Source: Diphasiastrum complanatum (lineage: Eukaryota > Streptophyta > Lycopodiopsida > Lycopodiales > Lycopodiaceae). Taken from it: a stretch of 64,000 bases of DNA. Below are positions 21,031 through 30,607 of this stretch, piece by piece; the first letter of the stretch is position 1; each line of letters starts with the position of its first letter. A program made the translations under genes and the position numbers. The stretch covers positions 16,353,019 to 16,417,018 of the forward strand of contig CM055111.1 of assembly GCA_029204225.1 (NCBI GenBank). The letters run 5' to 3'. The notes under the pieces are model-generated. The model was not told the origin of the DNA. It was given only the letters and a program-made list of their open reading frames with translations, and ran no database searches.

Positions 21031-21588
21031 TTCAACCATTAGCACTCCTTGCAAAGCCTCCAAAGTAGGTAGATCCTCCTTGATGGCATAGGATTGGACA
21101 AGGTTCTTATACTCATCTCTCAAGCCTTTAAGTATGACCTGGACTAGCTCACTTTGATCTATAGATCCTCCAATGCAAGCAAGCTCCCTATGAGTATCTT
21201 TCACTCTCAACACATAATTAGTGGCACTCTCATCACTCTTTTGAGAACTTTGAAAGACTTGGTTTCTAAGATTGAGGAGTCTTGAGGTATTCTTGGCCTC
21301 ATATATTGCTTTGAGAGTGTCCCCAGCATCCTTGGCCAATGTGCAAGCACCAACCTCCCTCAAAATCTCATTGGAAACATTCATTTTGATATAATGAAGA
21401 GCTGTCCTAGCTCTCTTCTTATACTTTTGTACTTCTCGGAGGACTTGAGGCTCCTCCTGAATCCCCAGTACAATGTCCATTACATTTTGGAGTGTTAGTA
21501 TTGACTCCATCCTCAAATTCCAAATAGCATAATTGGAAGTAGATAGTCTCTCATTAGATTCCAATAGATATGAACCCATACATGCCAT
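21031..21588 (-). pseudogene. copia D' gag N-terminal part
   Basis: From ATG 21588 the frame shows MGSYLLESNERLSTSNYAIW, MESILTLQNVMDIVLG, ALHYIKMNVSNEILREVG and YVLRVKDTHRELACIG, which is gag of the A/M family. It runs to LEALQGVLMVEKS at about 21035, then enters copia D in another frame. The missing continuation of this gag lies inverted at 24104-24228, so this end is a rearrangement breakpoint. Confidence 0.85.
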
Positions 21589-22150
21589 GTAATAGTGAAG
21601 ACTCCTTGTGAATTGGACAATAAAGTATTGTTCTCGCTATCAATATAGGATTCAACAAGGGTATGTTACCAACTCCTATGCAAGATCTTGCAACAAAGTG
21701 AGATATAGACCTCACAAGCTTTTTCAATCTCTCTTGATCTAGCTAACTCTCACATCAATTGATGAAGTATGGTCAAGCAAACTTTGTCACATGTGAAACA
21801 CTCCAAGAAACCACAAATCACTCAAATGCAAGCTAATTGTATGAAGAAATGTGGCTATGGCCTCAAATTGATAACTAGATCTCAAGACAATGTGATTGGC
21901 AAGCCTAGAAGTGAGATTTTTAATCAAGCAAGCATGATAGAGTCATAAATAAAAGTGTCCAACTAGGTTGGGTGCCATATGCACCTTGATTCAATTGACT
22001 ATAACTGCTGATTGGGAGATCCAATCACTATGAAGTCAATTGCTACACAAACAAGACTCAAATAGCTTTGAAACTAGCTATCAAGCACCAATATTGGATC
22101 ACACAAGGAAGAGAACCACCAAATTGAATTGGGTTGTCCTTCACACATGT
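21589..22150 (-). other. leader of copia D'
   Basis: Non-coding DNA upstream of the D' gag start, similar to the leaders of A1 and M (for example GATCTTGCAACAAA near 21682 and the TCACA(C/T)GTG block near 22140). It ends where the plus-strand copia E fragment begins. No PBS or LTR of D' remains. Confidence 0.6.
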
Positions 22151-23262
22151 GAGGAATAGGAGTAATAAGATCCTTGCACTTGGGAAGAGGCAGGTTTATT
22201 TATATAGATTGGCACATTGTTATTCTGAGTCTAGTCAAGCCTTGAAAATCTCTGTTCTAGTCAATAAAGCATTACTTAGTCTATGGCATCATTGCTTAGG
22301 ACACTTAAATTATGCATTTGTTTTGAACATGTCCAGACAATCCATGGTTCTTGATCTCGACTATCCTTCTGGTAAGGTCGATCTCCTTGTCTGTCATAGC
22401 TGCATCTTTGGAAAGCAGGCTAGGATTCCTTTTAGATCAAACCATAGGCATGCAGCAAAAGGTCTGTTAGATGTTGTTCATACAGATATATGTGGACCTA
22501 TGCAAACTCCTTCATTGCTAGATGCAAAGTATTTCATTACTTTTATTGACAAATTCTCCAAAAGAACAGCTGTTTATTTCATTAAACAAAAATCAGAGGC
22601 TTTCATCAAATTCAGACAATTCAAAGAGCATGTTGAGAATCAAACTGGCAAACGAATCAAAGCATTGAGGTCAGATAATGGGGGAGAATACATCTCCATC
22701 AAATTCAAGGAGTATTGTCTTAACAACGACATTGAGCAACAACACATTAATTCCTATTCGCCTCAGTCAAATGGTCTTGCTGAGAGAAAGAACAGAACTT
22801 TAGTTGAATCGACAAAGTGCATGTTATCACATGCGACACTTCCGAAGTGCTTCTGGACTGAACCTATTTCAACAACAACCTATATTCAGAACAAATGTTC
22901 TACTAAAGGTCTCTCAAAAAAAATACCATTCGAAGTTTGGATAGGTATCAAACCTTCTTTATCAAACTTAAGAGTTTTTGGATGTACTCCTTATGTGTAG
23001 ATTCCTCATGATCTTAGGAAGAAGCTCGACTTCCAGAGTATCAAATATGTTTGCATCAGCTACACTACTTCAGATGAAGCCTATAAGTTGTTCAATGCCA
23101 TCAAGTCGAACATATTCACTAGCTTAGATGTCATCTTCATCGAAGATCAGTTTCAAGACCTCAAAGGAAAAGGCAGTCCCCATGTAGCCAACCTGTCATA
23201 TTCTCCTGACACATTGAACTTCCCAGTTCCTCAGTTGACTATTCCCATTGAAGGTCCATGAG
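22151..23262 (+). pseudogene. copia E pre-integrase and integrase fragment
   Basis: This plus-strand fragment is of a different copia lineage. A 288-codon frame covers LYRLAHC, LWHHCLGHLNY and CHSCIFGKQ (pre-integrase zinc element), then DVVHTDICGPM (first Asp), LRSDNGGEYISIKF (second Asp), QSNGLAERKN (Glu), FWTEPISTTTYIQN and LRVFGC. It ends at a TAG at 22998-23000. The integrase C-terminal region continues readable after the stop (IPHDLRKKLDFQS) to PIEGP near 23262. All three DDE residues are present. No RT, gag or LTR is attached; both ends are junctions with D'. Confidence 0.87.
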
Positions 23263-24108
23263 TGCTTTTGATGGAAGACCTTTGATATGATTTCTTGTGT
23301 GATTTTGCAATAGCACAAGCCTCACAAGGCTTGATCTCATTAAAAAGAATCTTTGGTAAGCAAATAGCCTTGGCTTTTTTGCACATAGAAAGTATAGGTT
23401 TGTAGTTGGGATGTCCCATTCCCTTATGCCATAATTTCTCCTTGGAAAGCTTTGTCTCAAAAGCAATATTACAACTCTCTCTTGGATCAAGCTTGTATAT
23501 GCCTCTAAATCTTGATCCATGTGCAAGGATCTCATCATTTATCTTGATAATAAAAGTATCGATTTTGAATTTTACATCAAGAGGCCTCCATCAATAAGTT
23601 GGCCAACACTTATGAGGTTCTTTGTAAGATTAGGAACAAAAAGAACCTTGTTGAGAGAAATAGTTTTAGAAGATGAGGTCTTCAAGATAATACTCCTTAT
23701 GCCTTCAATATTGCATTCTTGGTCATTTGCTATATAGATAGTCTTATTAGCTTGTCCATAAGGCATAATAGATGTGAAGGGCTCCTTGGAGCTACACATA
23801 TGTGAAGATGCTCCACTATCAATTTACCAAGATCCATCCTTCTTGAAAGGTGTAGATGAAAAACTAGAGACCATAAGAGGTCCCTCTCCATCACTTGCAA
23901 TAAAGTCTTCTTTCTCATTTGAAAGGTTGGCTTGCTTAAATTGATTCTTCTTCTTGAAGTAATTTGTTGCATAGTGTCCCATCTTGTCACAAAAGAAGCA
24001 TTTGATATTCTTCTTTTTCTTCTTTGAGGTAGAAGCATGAGAGGTGTTATCCTCCACTCCATCTTGGTCTTTGTCCTTTGCTGTCCTTGGAGAAGTGTTG
24101 GTTTGCAA
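23262..24108 (-). pseudogene. copia D' zinc knuckle, protease and pre-integrase
   Basis: Minus-strand frames show a Lys-rich linker, zinc knuckle CFFCDKMGHYATNYF, protease IDSGASSHM, LFVPNLTKNLISVGQL and CEACAIAKSHKKSY. The fourth zinc ligand is Tyr, not Cys. A TAA at 23826-23824 immediately precedes IDSGA. Further frameshifts separate the pre-integrase part. The segment ends at 23262 against copia E, and at 24108 against the inverted gag piece. Confidence 0.82.
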
Positions 24109-24228
24109 GGAGTGCTAATGGCTAAAGAATCAAGGCACGAGAACAAGCTATTAAGGATGGAGAAGTTATCACTCAATCATAATGGTGATGGCAAGGCTCT
24201 TTTTGCAAGCACAAAGGGAGGAGCAAAA
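24104..24228 (+). pseudogene. inverted piece of D' gag
   Basis: Plus-strand LQGVLMAKESRHENKLL, LSLNHN and GKALFASTKGG correspond to the part of gag missing between the two minus-strand D' segments (compare LLRMDKLS in A1). The word TTTGCAAGGAGTGCTAATGG occurs here at the break and, reverse-complemented, at about 21040-21060. This implies an inversion or a template switch inside gag. Confidence 0.8.
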
Positions 24229-24234
24229 AGCAAT

Positions 24235-24405
24235 TGTTGGTGGAATATCCAACAAGATTATGTGACGTAAGTTGAGGTGTCTAAATAATTTCATAAATTT
24301 TGAATTATCCAAAAGATAAAAAATCAATGGCATTAAACATTTTGTTTTTGATATTATGAAGACAATAATAATGTTTTTCCTAGTAAATAATTTTTTCCAT
24401 GCATA
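24235..24405 (+). repeat. 170-bp dispersed repeat, copy 1
   Basis: From TGGTGGAATATCCAACAAGA to TTTTTTCCATGCATAA, this block recurs in the same orientation at 39213-39383 with few differences. It contains the short palindrome-like GGAATATCC. No coding potential is apparent. Confidence 0.85.
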
Positions 24406-25295
24406 ATGAGCAGTCAGCGACGTTGATCAACATTCACAAATCATCAAAGCCAAATAAGTGAAGTGCAATTGTGGCCACTAATTAGCAACGTAGTCAACGG
24501 CTTGAACGTTCTCTTTAATAGACTGTCACCTATGTGCTGCACGAATTTACATAAGGGCTTACTAAGCTGATGCATCATCAACTCAAGTAAAGTGAGACAC
24601 TAGAAGTAGAGGCAAATTGCAATTGACCTGCATTTTGAAGATATGCATTGTTGCAACCACTCAGTTTATTTTTATTAGACAATTTTTGTTGTTAACATTC
24701 CCTGCCAATAAACACCTTCGACTAGTGACGTGTTTTTTTTATCAGACAGCTTTTGTTGTTAACATTCTCTGCCAATAAACACCTTCAACTAATGACGAAG
24801 GGGATATAATTCAGTAATTCTGACCACTGATCAAACGTAACAATCTCAATAACACAGGTTTAATAGATGCCTTCATAATAGACCTAAAACATGTGTTCGT
24901 GTTATTGAGATTGTTACGTTTGATTAGTGGTCAGAATTATTGAATTATGTCTCTTTTGTCATTAGTCGAAGGTGTTTATTGGCAGAGAATGTTCACAACA
25001 AAAGTTGTCTGATAAAAAAAAATTGAGTGGTTGCAACAATGCGTATCTTCAAAATGCAGGTCAATTGCAATTTGCCTCTACTTCTAGTGTCTCACTTTAC
25101 TTGAGTTGAGGATGCATCAACTTCATAAGTTCTTATGTAAATCCATGCAGCATAGAGGTGACAACCTATAAAAGAGAATGTTCGAGCCGCTGGCTGTGTA
25201 GCTAATTAGTCGCCACAATTGCACTTCACTTATTTGGCTTTGATAATCTGTTAATGTTGATCAACGTCGCATACTGCTCGCATCATTTTTCCTGT
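24400..25295. repeat. long inverted repeat (hairpin) with arms of about 400-450 bp
   Basis: The left arm (24400 to about 24862) is the reverse complement of the right arm (about 24882 to 25295), with only about 20 bp of loop near TAGATGCCTTCATAATAG. Matching landmarks include GACGTTGATCAACATT, CCAAATAAGTGAAGTGCAAT, CTCAAGTAAAGTGAGACACT and CAATCTCAATAACAC. The left arm carries an extra direct duplication of roughly 80 bp (the CTGCCAATAAACACCTTC block occurs twice). Each arm has a TATA-like CTATAAAAGAGAA in the outward strand. A third, single-arm copy sits at 11870-12375. Possibilities are a head-to-head LTR pair or a foldback transposon. Confidence 0.85.
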
Positions 25296-25375
25296 GAGCC
25301 TGATGATCCCATCTGACTGTGAATCCTTTTTTGGCCTCTTTTAGGCTCAATAGCTGGCACCTCGTCTGCTTTCTT

Positions 25376-25853
25376 TGTTGGTGTCCATGTCACATGACAC
25401 CAACGGTCAATGCTAACCGTCTTCAGTCACATGGCATGTTGGAAATGGATTCGTCATGTTCCTAAGATGTGTAGGGTTTGCAAAGTTTTTCTTGGCATGC
25501 ATGATGCCACGATAATTAGCAGCGTATACGTAGATATGAGGACAAAGAATATTGTACATGCTAGGTGTAAATACGATAGTCATCATATTGCACATTATAT
25601 GAAATCTTGGCGTGGCAATGGCATGAGGACGTATATGTACATGCTTCATGAGGCTATGATCACGCTTATTGTAATCAAGTGTTTGCTTCTTGTGTGTGAG
25701 TGTGATTTTACCTTATGATTGATCAATTGAGTGCTTGTAGATTCTGTATGTCATGCTATCATCTTCCTCGCTGTGTTTCCATTCTAACATTGGTTATGGG
25801 TCCACGTACGTAAAGGAAGAATCCCAGGATTGCATGCTATCTTAGATCAAACA
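25376..25853 (+). repeat. possible 5' LTR of copia I
   Basis: The segment starts TGTTGGTGTCC and ends ATCAAACA, just before a diverged PBS-like CAGTATCAGAAC at about 25852-25863. It would serve the gag that starts at 25965. No second copy is available to confirm either edge. The 102-codon open frame at 25410-25718 has no recognisable domain and is taken as incidental. Confidence 0.35.
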
Positions 25854-25964
25854 GTATCAGAACAATATCGGTTGCCGATTCAACTTTTTGCTGACACGAA
25901 TGAACTCGTGTGATCAGTCAATCTACAAGTGACAATCTTTTGAAGCTCCTACAAATCAGGGAAG

Positions 25965-26810
25965 ATGGCACTAGAAGCGTCGACGAAGAGCAAGATGATT
26001 GATCGGTTAGAGGCTGACAATTACAATTCCTGGAGTTGGAAAATGAAAATCTTGCTGAAATACAAGGGCCTATGGGGTGTCGTGTCAGGCGAGGAGACTC
26101 CTAAACTGGATCAAGAGGGTCGGGTGAAGAATGCACAGCAGGCCGAATTGATCGCTGCAAAAGGGTCGAAGTCACACATGATGTTGTGCTTGAGCTTAGG
26201 AGAAACTACGATCTCATTAGTAAGAAATCAGGAGATAGCGAAGGGGGTATGGGATGCCCTTCATGGTAGCTTTCAGGCTAAAGGTTTCTCAAGTATTCTG
26301 ATGTTGCAAAGGCAGCTGACGAACACCAAGATGAGTGAGGGTGATTCGATGAGGGACCATGTGGAGAAGATCAAGGACATTGGAAGAAAATTAATGGCAG
26401 CCGGTGTAGTGGTTGACAAACAACGGCTTATATACAATTTGATCACCAGTCTCCCATCCAGCTATGATCCGCTCGTCATGATGCTCGATGAGTTTGAGGA
26501 TAAACTGACATGGAGTTTATCACTCGAAGGCTCATTCAGGAAGAAAGCAGGTGGAAGATAAATCCAGTGCAGGATGAAATGGCACTATTGAGCGGCTTCA
26601 AGAAGATAGGGATCAAGAATCAAAGACCCATCACGAAAGGTGGGCAATCGAGTCAGTAAGAGAAGGACTTCAAGAAGAAAGGATGGCGGGGGAAATCTGA
26701 CAAGAAGTGTTACTATTGTGATCGGTCAGGGCAGTTCGCTCGCGAATGCAATAAAAAGAAAGCTAACATGCAGAGGAGGAGTCCATATCAAGCCAACCTA
26801 GCTGATGAGG
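25965..26810 (+). pseudogene. copia I gag with degenerate zinc knuckle
   Basis: The ATG at 25965 opens a 198-codon copia gag: IDRLEADNYNSWSWKMKILL, GVWDALHGSFQAKG, MLQRQLTNTKMSEGDS, LITSLPSSYDPL. A frame change near 26510 diverts the end. In the other frame a basic region leads to CYYCDRSGQFAREC, in which the zinc-binding His is Gln. An in-frame TAA/TAG interrupts the linker. The element is lost after about 26810, where K leader DNA begins. No pol is present. Confidence 0.85.
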
Positions 26811-26859
26811 TGCAAGACTTACTCTATCGACAAAAAAAATGAAGGCCCATTTTGAGACT

Positions 26860-27215
26860 ATGCTGAGCATAGGATTCAAAATGCTCCTTCGTTGAGTCCT
26901 ACGCTTTATTGGCAACTTCATCGACAAAATGGTCCTATGTTCAACATTTCGGTGATCATCACAAAAAATGTTGAACATAGCTATGCTTTGATGACAAAGT
27001 TGCTACCAAAACCAATGAAGGCACATGGTCATTCTTGTGTTGAGCATAGCAAAATGAAACTTCAATGTCTGTTCTTTTGCTATGCTCAACATAGCTAAAG
27101 TTTCTCTTGCTAAGCTCAGCATAGCCAAAGTTTGTTGCTATGCTCAGTATAACCGAAGTTTCTCTTGCTATGCTCAGCATAGCCAAAGTTTCTATTGCTA
27201 TGTTCAACATAGCAA
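26860..27215. repeat. array of 17-bp palindromes, period about 31-32 bp
   Basis: About nine intact or near copies of GCTATGCTSAGCATAGC (S = G or C at the centre) are present, most separated by AAGTTTCTCTTG-like spacers. Each unit is self-complementary with 8-bp arms, and adjacent units can pair with one another. The same array recurs at 63750-63950 on the other strand. Some units have lost symmetry by single substitutions. Confidence 0.85.
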
Positions 27216-27796
27216 GAGAAAGTACTTGAAAGTTGACTTACAAGGTTTCTTGTCAATATTGCACGCTGATTCCGAAGAAGATATGTCAACCGGCTCTAAT
27301 AGGAAGACAAGTCCTCCAGTTCATCAGTTCAAAATTAGAGTGTTTAGAATATGTCAAGTTCTGAAGCGAGAGACATGAATGAAAATTTCTTTCAAAATGT
27401 ACTTTGAGAAAATATATGTAAACATAATTTGAGCCTTTTCATATATTTAGATTCTCAAAAATCAAGTGTTGTCTTGAAATGTTGTTTATTTTTTATTGTG
27501 ATGCTTTTATATAATTAAAAAAAAAACTTATAATGACTATAAAAAACTTGTAATATTCTACTAAAAATATGTTTTTTTAAAAACATTTTTTAGGTATAAT
27601 TTAGAGATTAGCTCAAAAAAAATCATGATTTTGGCCTAGAAATAGGTAATCTTAAAAATACCAAGAAGTTTTACTCTATTTTAGGTCAAAGTCCCAAAAC
27701 AAATGTCATCTTGCTCTAAAGTCTAGTAAATACAAAACCTAGTCTGATATCACTCTATTGGAAATGTGTGTCTCTGATACCACTGATGGAGCAGTG

Positions 27797-27808
27797 GCTC
27801 TGATACCA
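27797..27808 (-). other. primer-binding site of element K
   Basis: Plus strand GCTCTGATACCA. On the minus strand, CCAACA-GAG-TGGTATCAGAGC shows an LTR end, a 3-base spacer and the initiator-Met tRNA PBS. It fixes K in minus orientation. Confidence 0.8.
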
Positions 27809-27811
27809 CTC

Positions 27812-28225
27812 TGTTGGCGCATCCAAGTGCAAGCCCACTGAGATAAAGAACGATTTCAATTATTGAAATAATAGAATCTTTGGATTACTTGGAGAACAAA
27901 GTTATGATAGAGCTGTTTTGATTGTATGGATTAAAAGTATCAATTTAGGTGTCATAGATAACCATAGAGAGAGATTGTAGAAAACAATTAGGTGTCTGAG
28001 ACAACCATGCAATACTCTTTTACTGATGATGTTCTGATATAAAAAATATGAAGACAATTAGAGATCCAAGACATCCATACATTTCTTCATTTATGATACT
28101 TGCGAAAGAAGAGTGAGAGTTAATGAACATTCAACAACAATGCAATGAGATAGAACATCAACAAATCTGTATAATTTAATGTTGTAATAACAACGATCAT
28201 ATCACAATACAATTGCGCTGATAAG
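27812..28225 (-). repeat. LTR of element K, interrupted by F2
   Basis: It starts TGTTGGCGCATCC and runs rightward to the F2 insertion site. After F2 it should resume at 37522 with ATAAGCATGTGATCC. Only the PBS-proximal few dozen bases can be compared with the second copy near 63150, so the full LTR length is unknown. Confidence 0.5.
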
Positions 28226-28868
28226 TGTGAAAGATTTCAGATCCTTAAGATCCAATCTACTTGAATGATCTTTGGTTAGAAAGAGAAATACACTACCAAT
28301 TTCACCAATGTAGAAAAATCAGCATCTACACACAATTTGAGATGCAAACACTAATAGAACTTGATCAAACTTGAATGAAATGGTTATGTACTGTTGCTGT
28401 CCATAAAAAACCAACAAGCTACTGTATTTCACACATGTGGATCCAAAAATAGCAAATATGGATCATTCTACACATAGAATTGCAAGCAATCACCAAGATA
28501 GTGCACCAATGGATAGTAGAACCCAAGAGAACCATGTATAAGCATGAAATGAGACAAAGAAGAGAGAAGATAACTCTCTCCACGAGTTACATCCTTTTAT
28601 AACAGGTCCAAACCCTATTTGGCCACTTGGCTTTCCCACCAAAATGCTAACCCTACCAATTTTGGGTCAATGTACCCAACTTATTCAAATTGAATCTACT
28701 CAAACTCGCATTCTATCTTTCCCACACTTTCAAAAAGTGTTTATTCAAATGAAATTTAGACTAATGAACTTTGCAAAGTCAACCTCTAAGTCTAAAACAA
28801 GTTTTGGCCTCAATATGCCAAATATGAAAATATTGCAAAATGTGATGAAACTAGTTGAATCTTTCACA
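28226..28868 (-). repeat. 3' LTR of F2
   Basis: It runs from TGTGAAAGATTTCAG to ...GAATCTTTCACA, 643 bp. A PPT complement CTCCCTCTTCAACT follows at 28869. The inner part carries the CACACATGTGGATCC motif. It is equal in length to the 5' LTR and differs by a limited number of substitutions. Confidence 0.92.
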
Positions 28869-29357
28869 CTCCCTCTTCAACTAGTTTTAGCATAGACTTT
28901 GATAATACTCCAAGTGAAGTCCTATGCTTCATGAACAAGTCTTTTCCCAATGATTTGGTGAAGATATCAGCTACACATTCCCTTGAAGACACATGTTGAA
29001 ACTCCACCTCCTTTGCAATGACTCGCTCCCTCACAAAATGATATTGTATCTCAATATGTTTGCTCCTAGCATAGTTTTTGACAATAGAACTTTGATCCAT
29101 CATTAGAATGATCTTCTTCCTAAGAATATACCTTCTTTCAATGATCATGTAATGCTCAAAATAGAAACAACCATAATTGATATAGAGAATAGTGTCCACT
29201 TGAAATGCTTCACTATTTCTTACATCAATTTCACATGTAAAAATGTGACTAGAACATGAAGAATCAAATAGAATGTAAATGAAATGATTCCACCATGCTT
29301 CCAACTCTAAACTCTCTAGAAAAATACAGCAGACAAACAATAGATGTGAGTGATCAA
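28869..29357 (-). pseudogene. F2 module end fused to RNase H C-terminus
   Basis: A 158-codon minus-strand frame from 29340 reads LELEAWWNHFIYILFDSSCS, HIFTCEIDVRNSEAFQVDT and MMDQSSIVKNYARS, then switches directly to KHIEIQYHFVRERV and ECVADIFTKSLGKDLF, the RNase H tail. Relative to F1, the stretch between two ATGCTAGGAGCA words (F1 about 34138 and 34525) is deleted, so RNase H catalytic residues are gone. It ends at the PPT. The first part is the non-RT module described for F1. Confidence 0.85.
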
Positions 29358-30007
29358 TGTGAAAGATTCAACTAGTTTCATCACATTTTGCAATATTTCC
29401 ATATTTGGCATATTGAGGCCAAAACTTGTTTTAGACTTACAGGTTGACTTTTCAAAGTTCATTAGTCTAAATTTCATTTGAATAAACACTTTTTGAAAGT
29501 GTGGGAAAGATAGAATGCGAGTTTGAGTAGATTCAATTTGAATAAGTTGGGTACATTGAATCTAGACCCAAAATTGGTAGGGTTAGCATTTTGGTGGGAA
29601 AGCCAAGTGGCAAAATAGGGTTTGGACCTGCTATTAAAGGATGTAACTCGTGGAGAGAGTCATCTTCTATCTTCTCTATCTCATTTCATGCTTATACATG
29701 GTTCTCTTGTGTTCTATTATCCATTGGTGCACTATCTTGGTGATTGCTTGCAATTCTATGTGTAGAATGATCTATATTTGTAATTTTTGAATCCACATGT
29801 GTGAAATACAGTAGCTTGCTGGTTTTGTATGGACAGCAACAGTACATAATCATTTTATTCAAGTTTGAGCAAGTTCTATTGGTGTTTGCATCTCAAATTG
29901 TGTGTAGATGCTGATTTTTCTACATTGGTGAAATTGGTAGTGTATTTCTCTTTCTAACCAAAGATCATTCAAGTAGATTGGATTTTAAGGATCTGAAATC
30001 TTTCACA
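29358..30007 (+). repeat. 5' LTR of F1
   Basis: TGTGAAAGATTCAAC to ...GAAATCTTTCACA, 650 bp, directly followed by TGGTATCAGAGC. It is the reverse complement of the F2 LTRs with small differences, so F1 and F2 belong to one family. TG/CA ends extend to a longer terminal inverted repeat TGTGAAAGATT. Confidence 0.92.
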
Positions 30008-30019
30008 TGGTATCAGAGC
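30008..30019 (+). other. primer-binding site of F1
   Basis: TGGTATCAGAGC directly after the LTR end at 30007, initiator-Met tRNA type. Confidence 0.9.
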
Positions 30020-30607
30020 TTGTGTTTCAGGTTATGAAGGAGAAAAGCAGATCTATCAATGATTTGGTGAAGATATCGAGTCTAGAGCATGCTAGAGAGG
30101 ATTCTACACCAAAATCGGATTTTTTGCTTTTGTAGATTGGATCTTTTGTAGATCAAAACACTAAACAGGTCAATATACTTGTTCAATTCCATTTTTTGAA
30201 TTCACATGCTAGATTTGGCCAATTTTTGGATCATTGGTTCAGCCTAAGTGGTGGCTTATAGATTGCATATCAAATTTTCAGCATTTGCATGTAGATTTGG
30301 AATAGTCAAATTTTTGTGATTTTGTCAAAACTCTAATTTTGATTGGATCTCTAGATAGTGAAGTTGCTGGACCTCATTTGAGTGTGTTTCAATCTTAGGA
30401 AGTGGCAAAAGTCATTATATTGAGGATAGATCATAGGTTGATCAAGATTTCATGATTCTATGTGTTGATTTGCTTGGATAAGTGTTAGAAGAGAATTTGT
30501 GAGATAGTTTCAAATCTTGGTGATTTCTTTTGAAAGCATTTGTTGTTGTTCAAAGGAGTGTTTTGTGCATTGAAATAGGTTGAAAGAGAAGATCAGGTCA
30601 TTGCTAC

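Larger units (their letters stand above)
26820..27808 (-). other. leader of LTR element K containing palindrome arrays
   Basis: Minus-strand leader running from the PBS at 27797-27808 down to about 26820. It contains a second TGGTATCAGAGA-like word 24 bases inside the first, then AT-rich DNA, then an array of GCTATGCTGAGCATAGC-type palindromes (26860-27215). A diverged inverted copy lies at 63140-64000. No coding region of K follows; copia I abuts it. Confidence 0.7.

Noticed and set aside
25410-25718. 102-codon plus-strand frame
   Set aside because: In a probable LTR, no recognisable domain, and the opposite strand is equally open.
26860-27215. Regular palindromic repeats with similar spacers could suggest a CRISPR array
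   Set aside because: The DNA is plainly plant nuclear; spacers are near-identical, not unique; the period is about 31-32 bp including the spacer; no cas genes.
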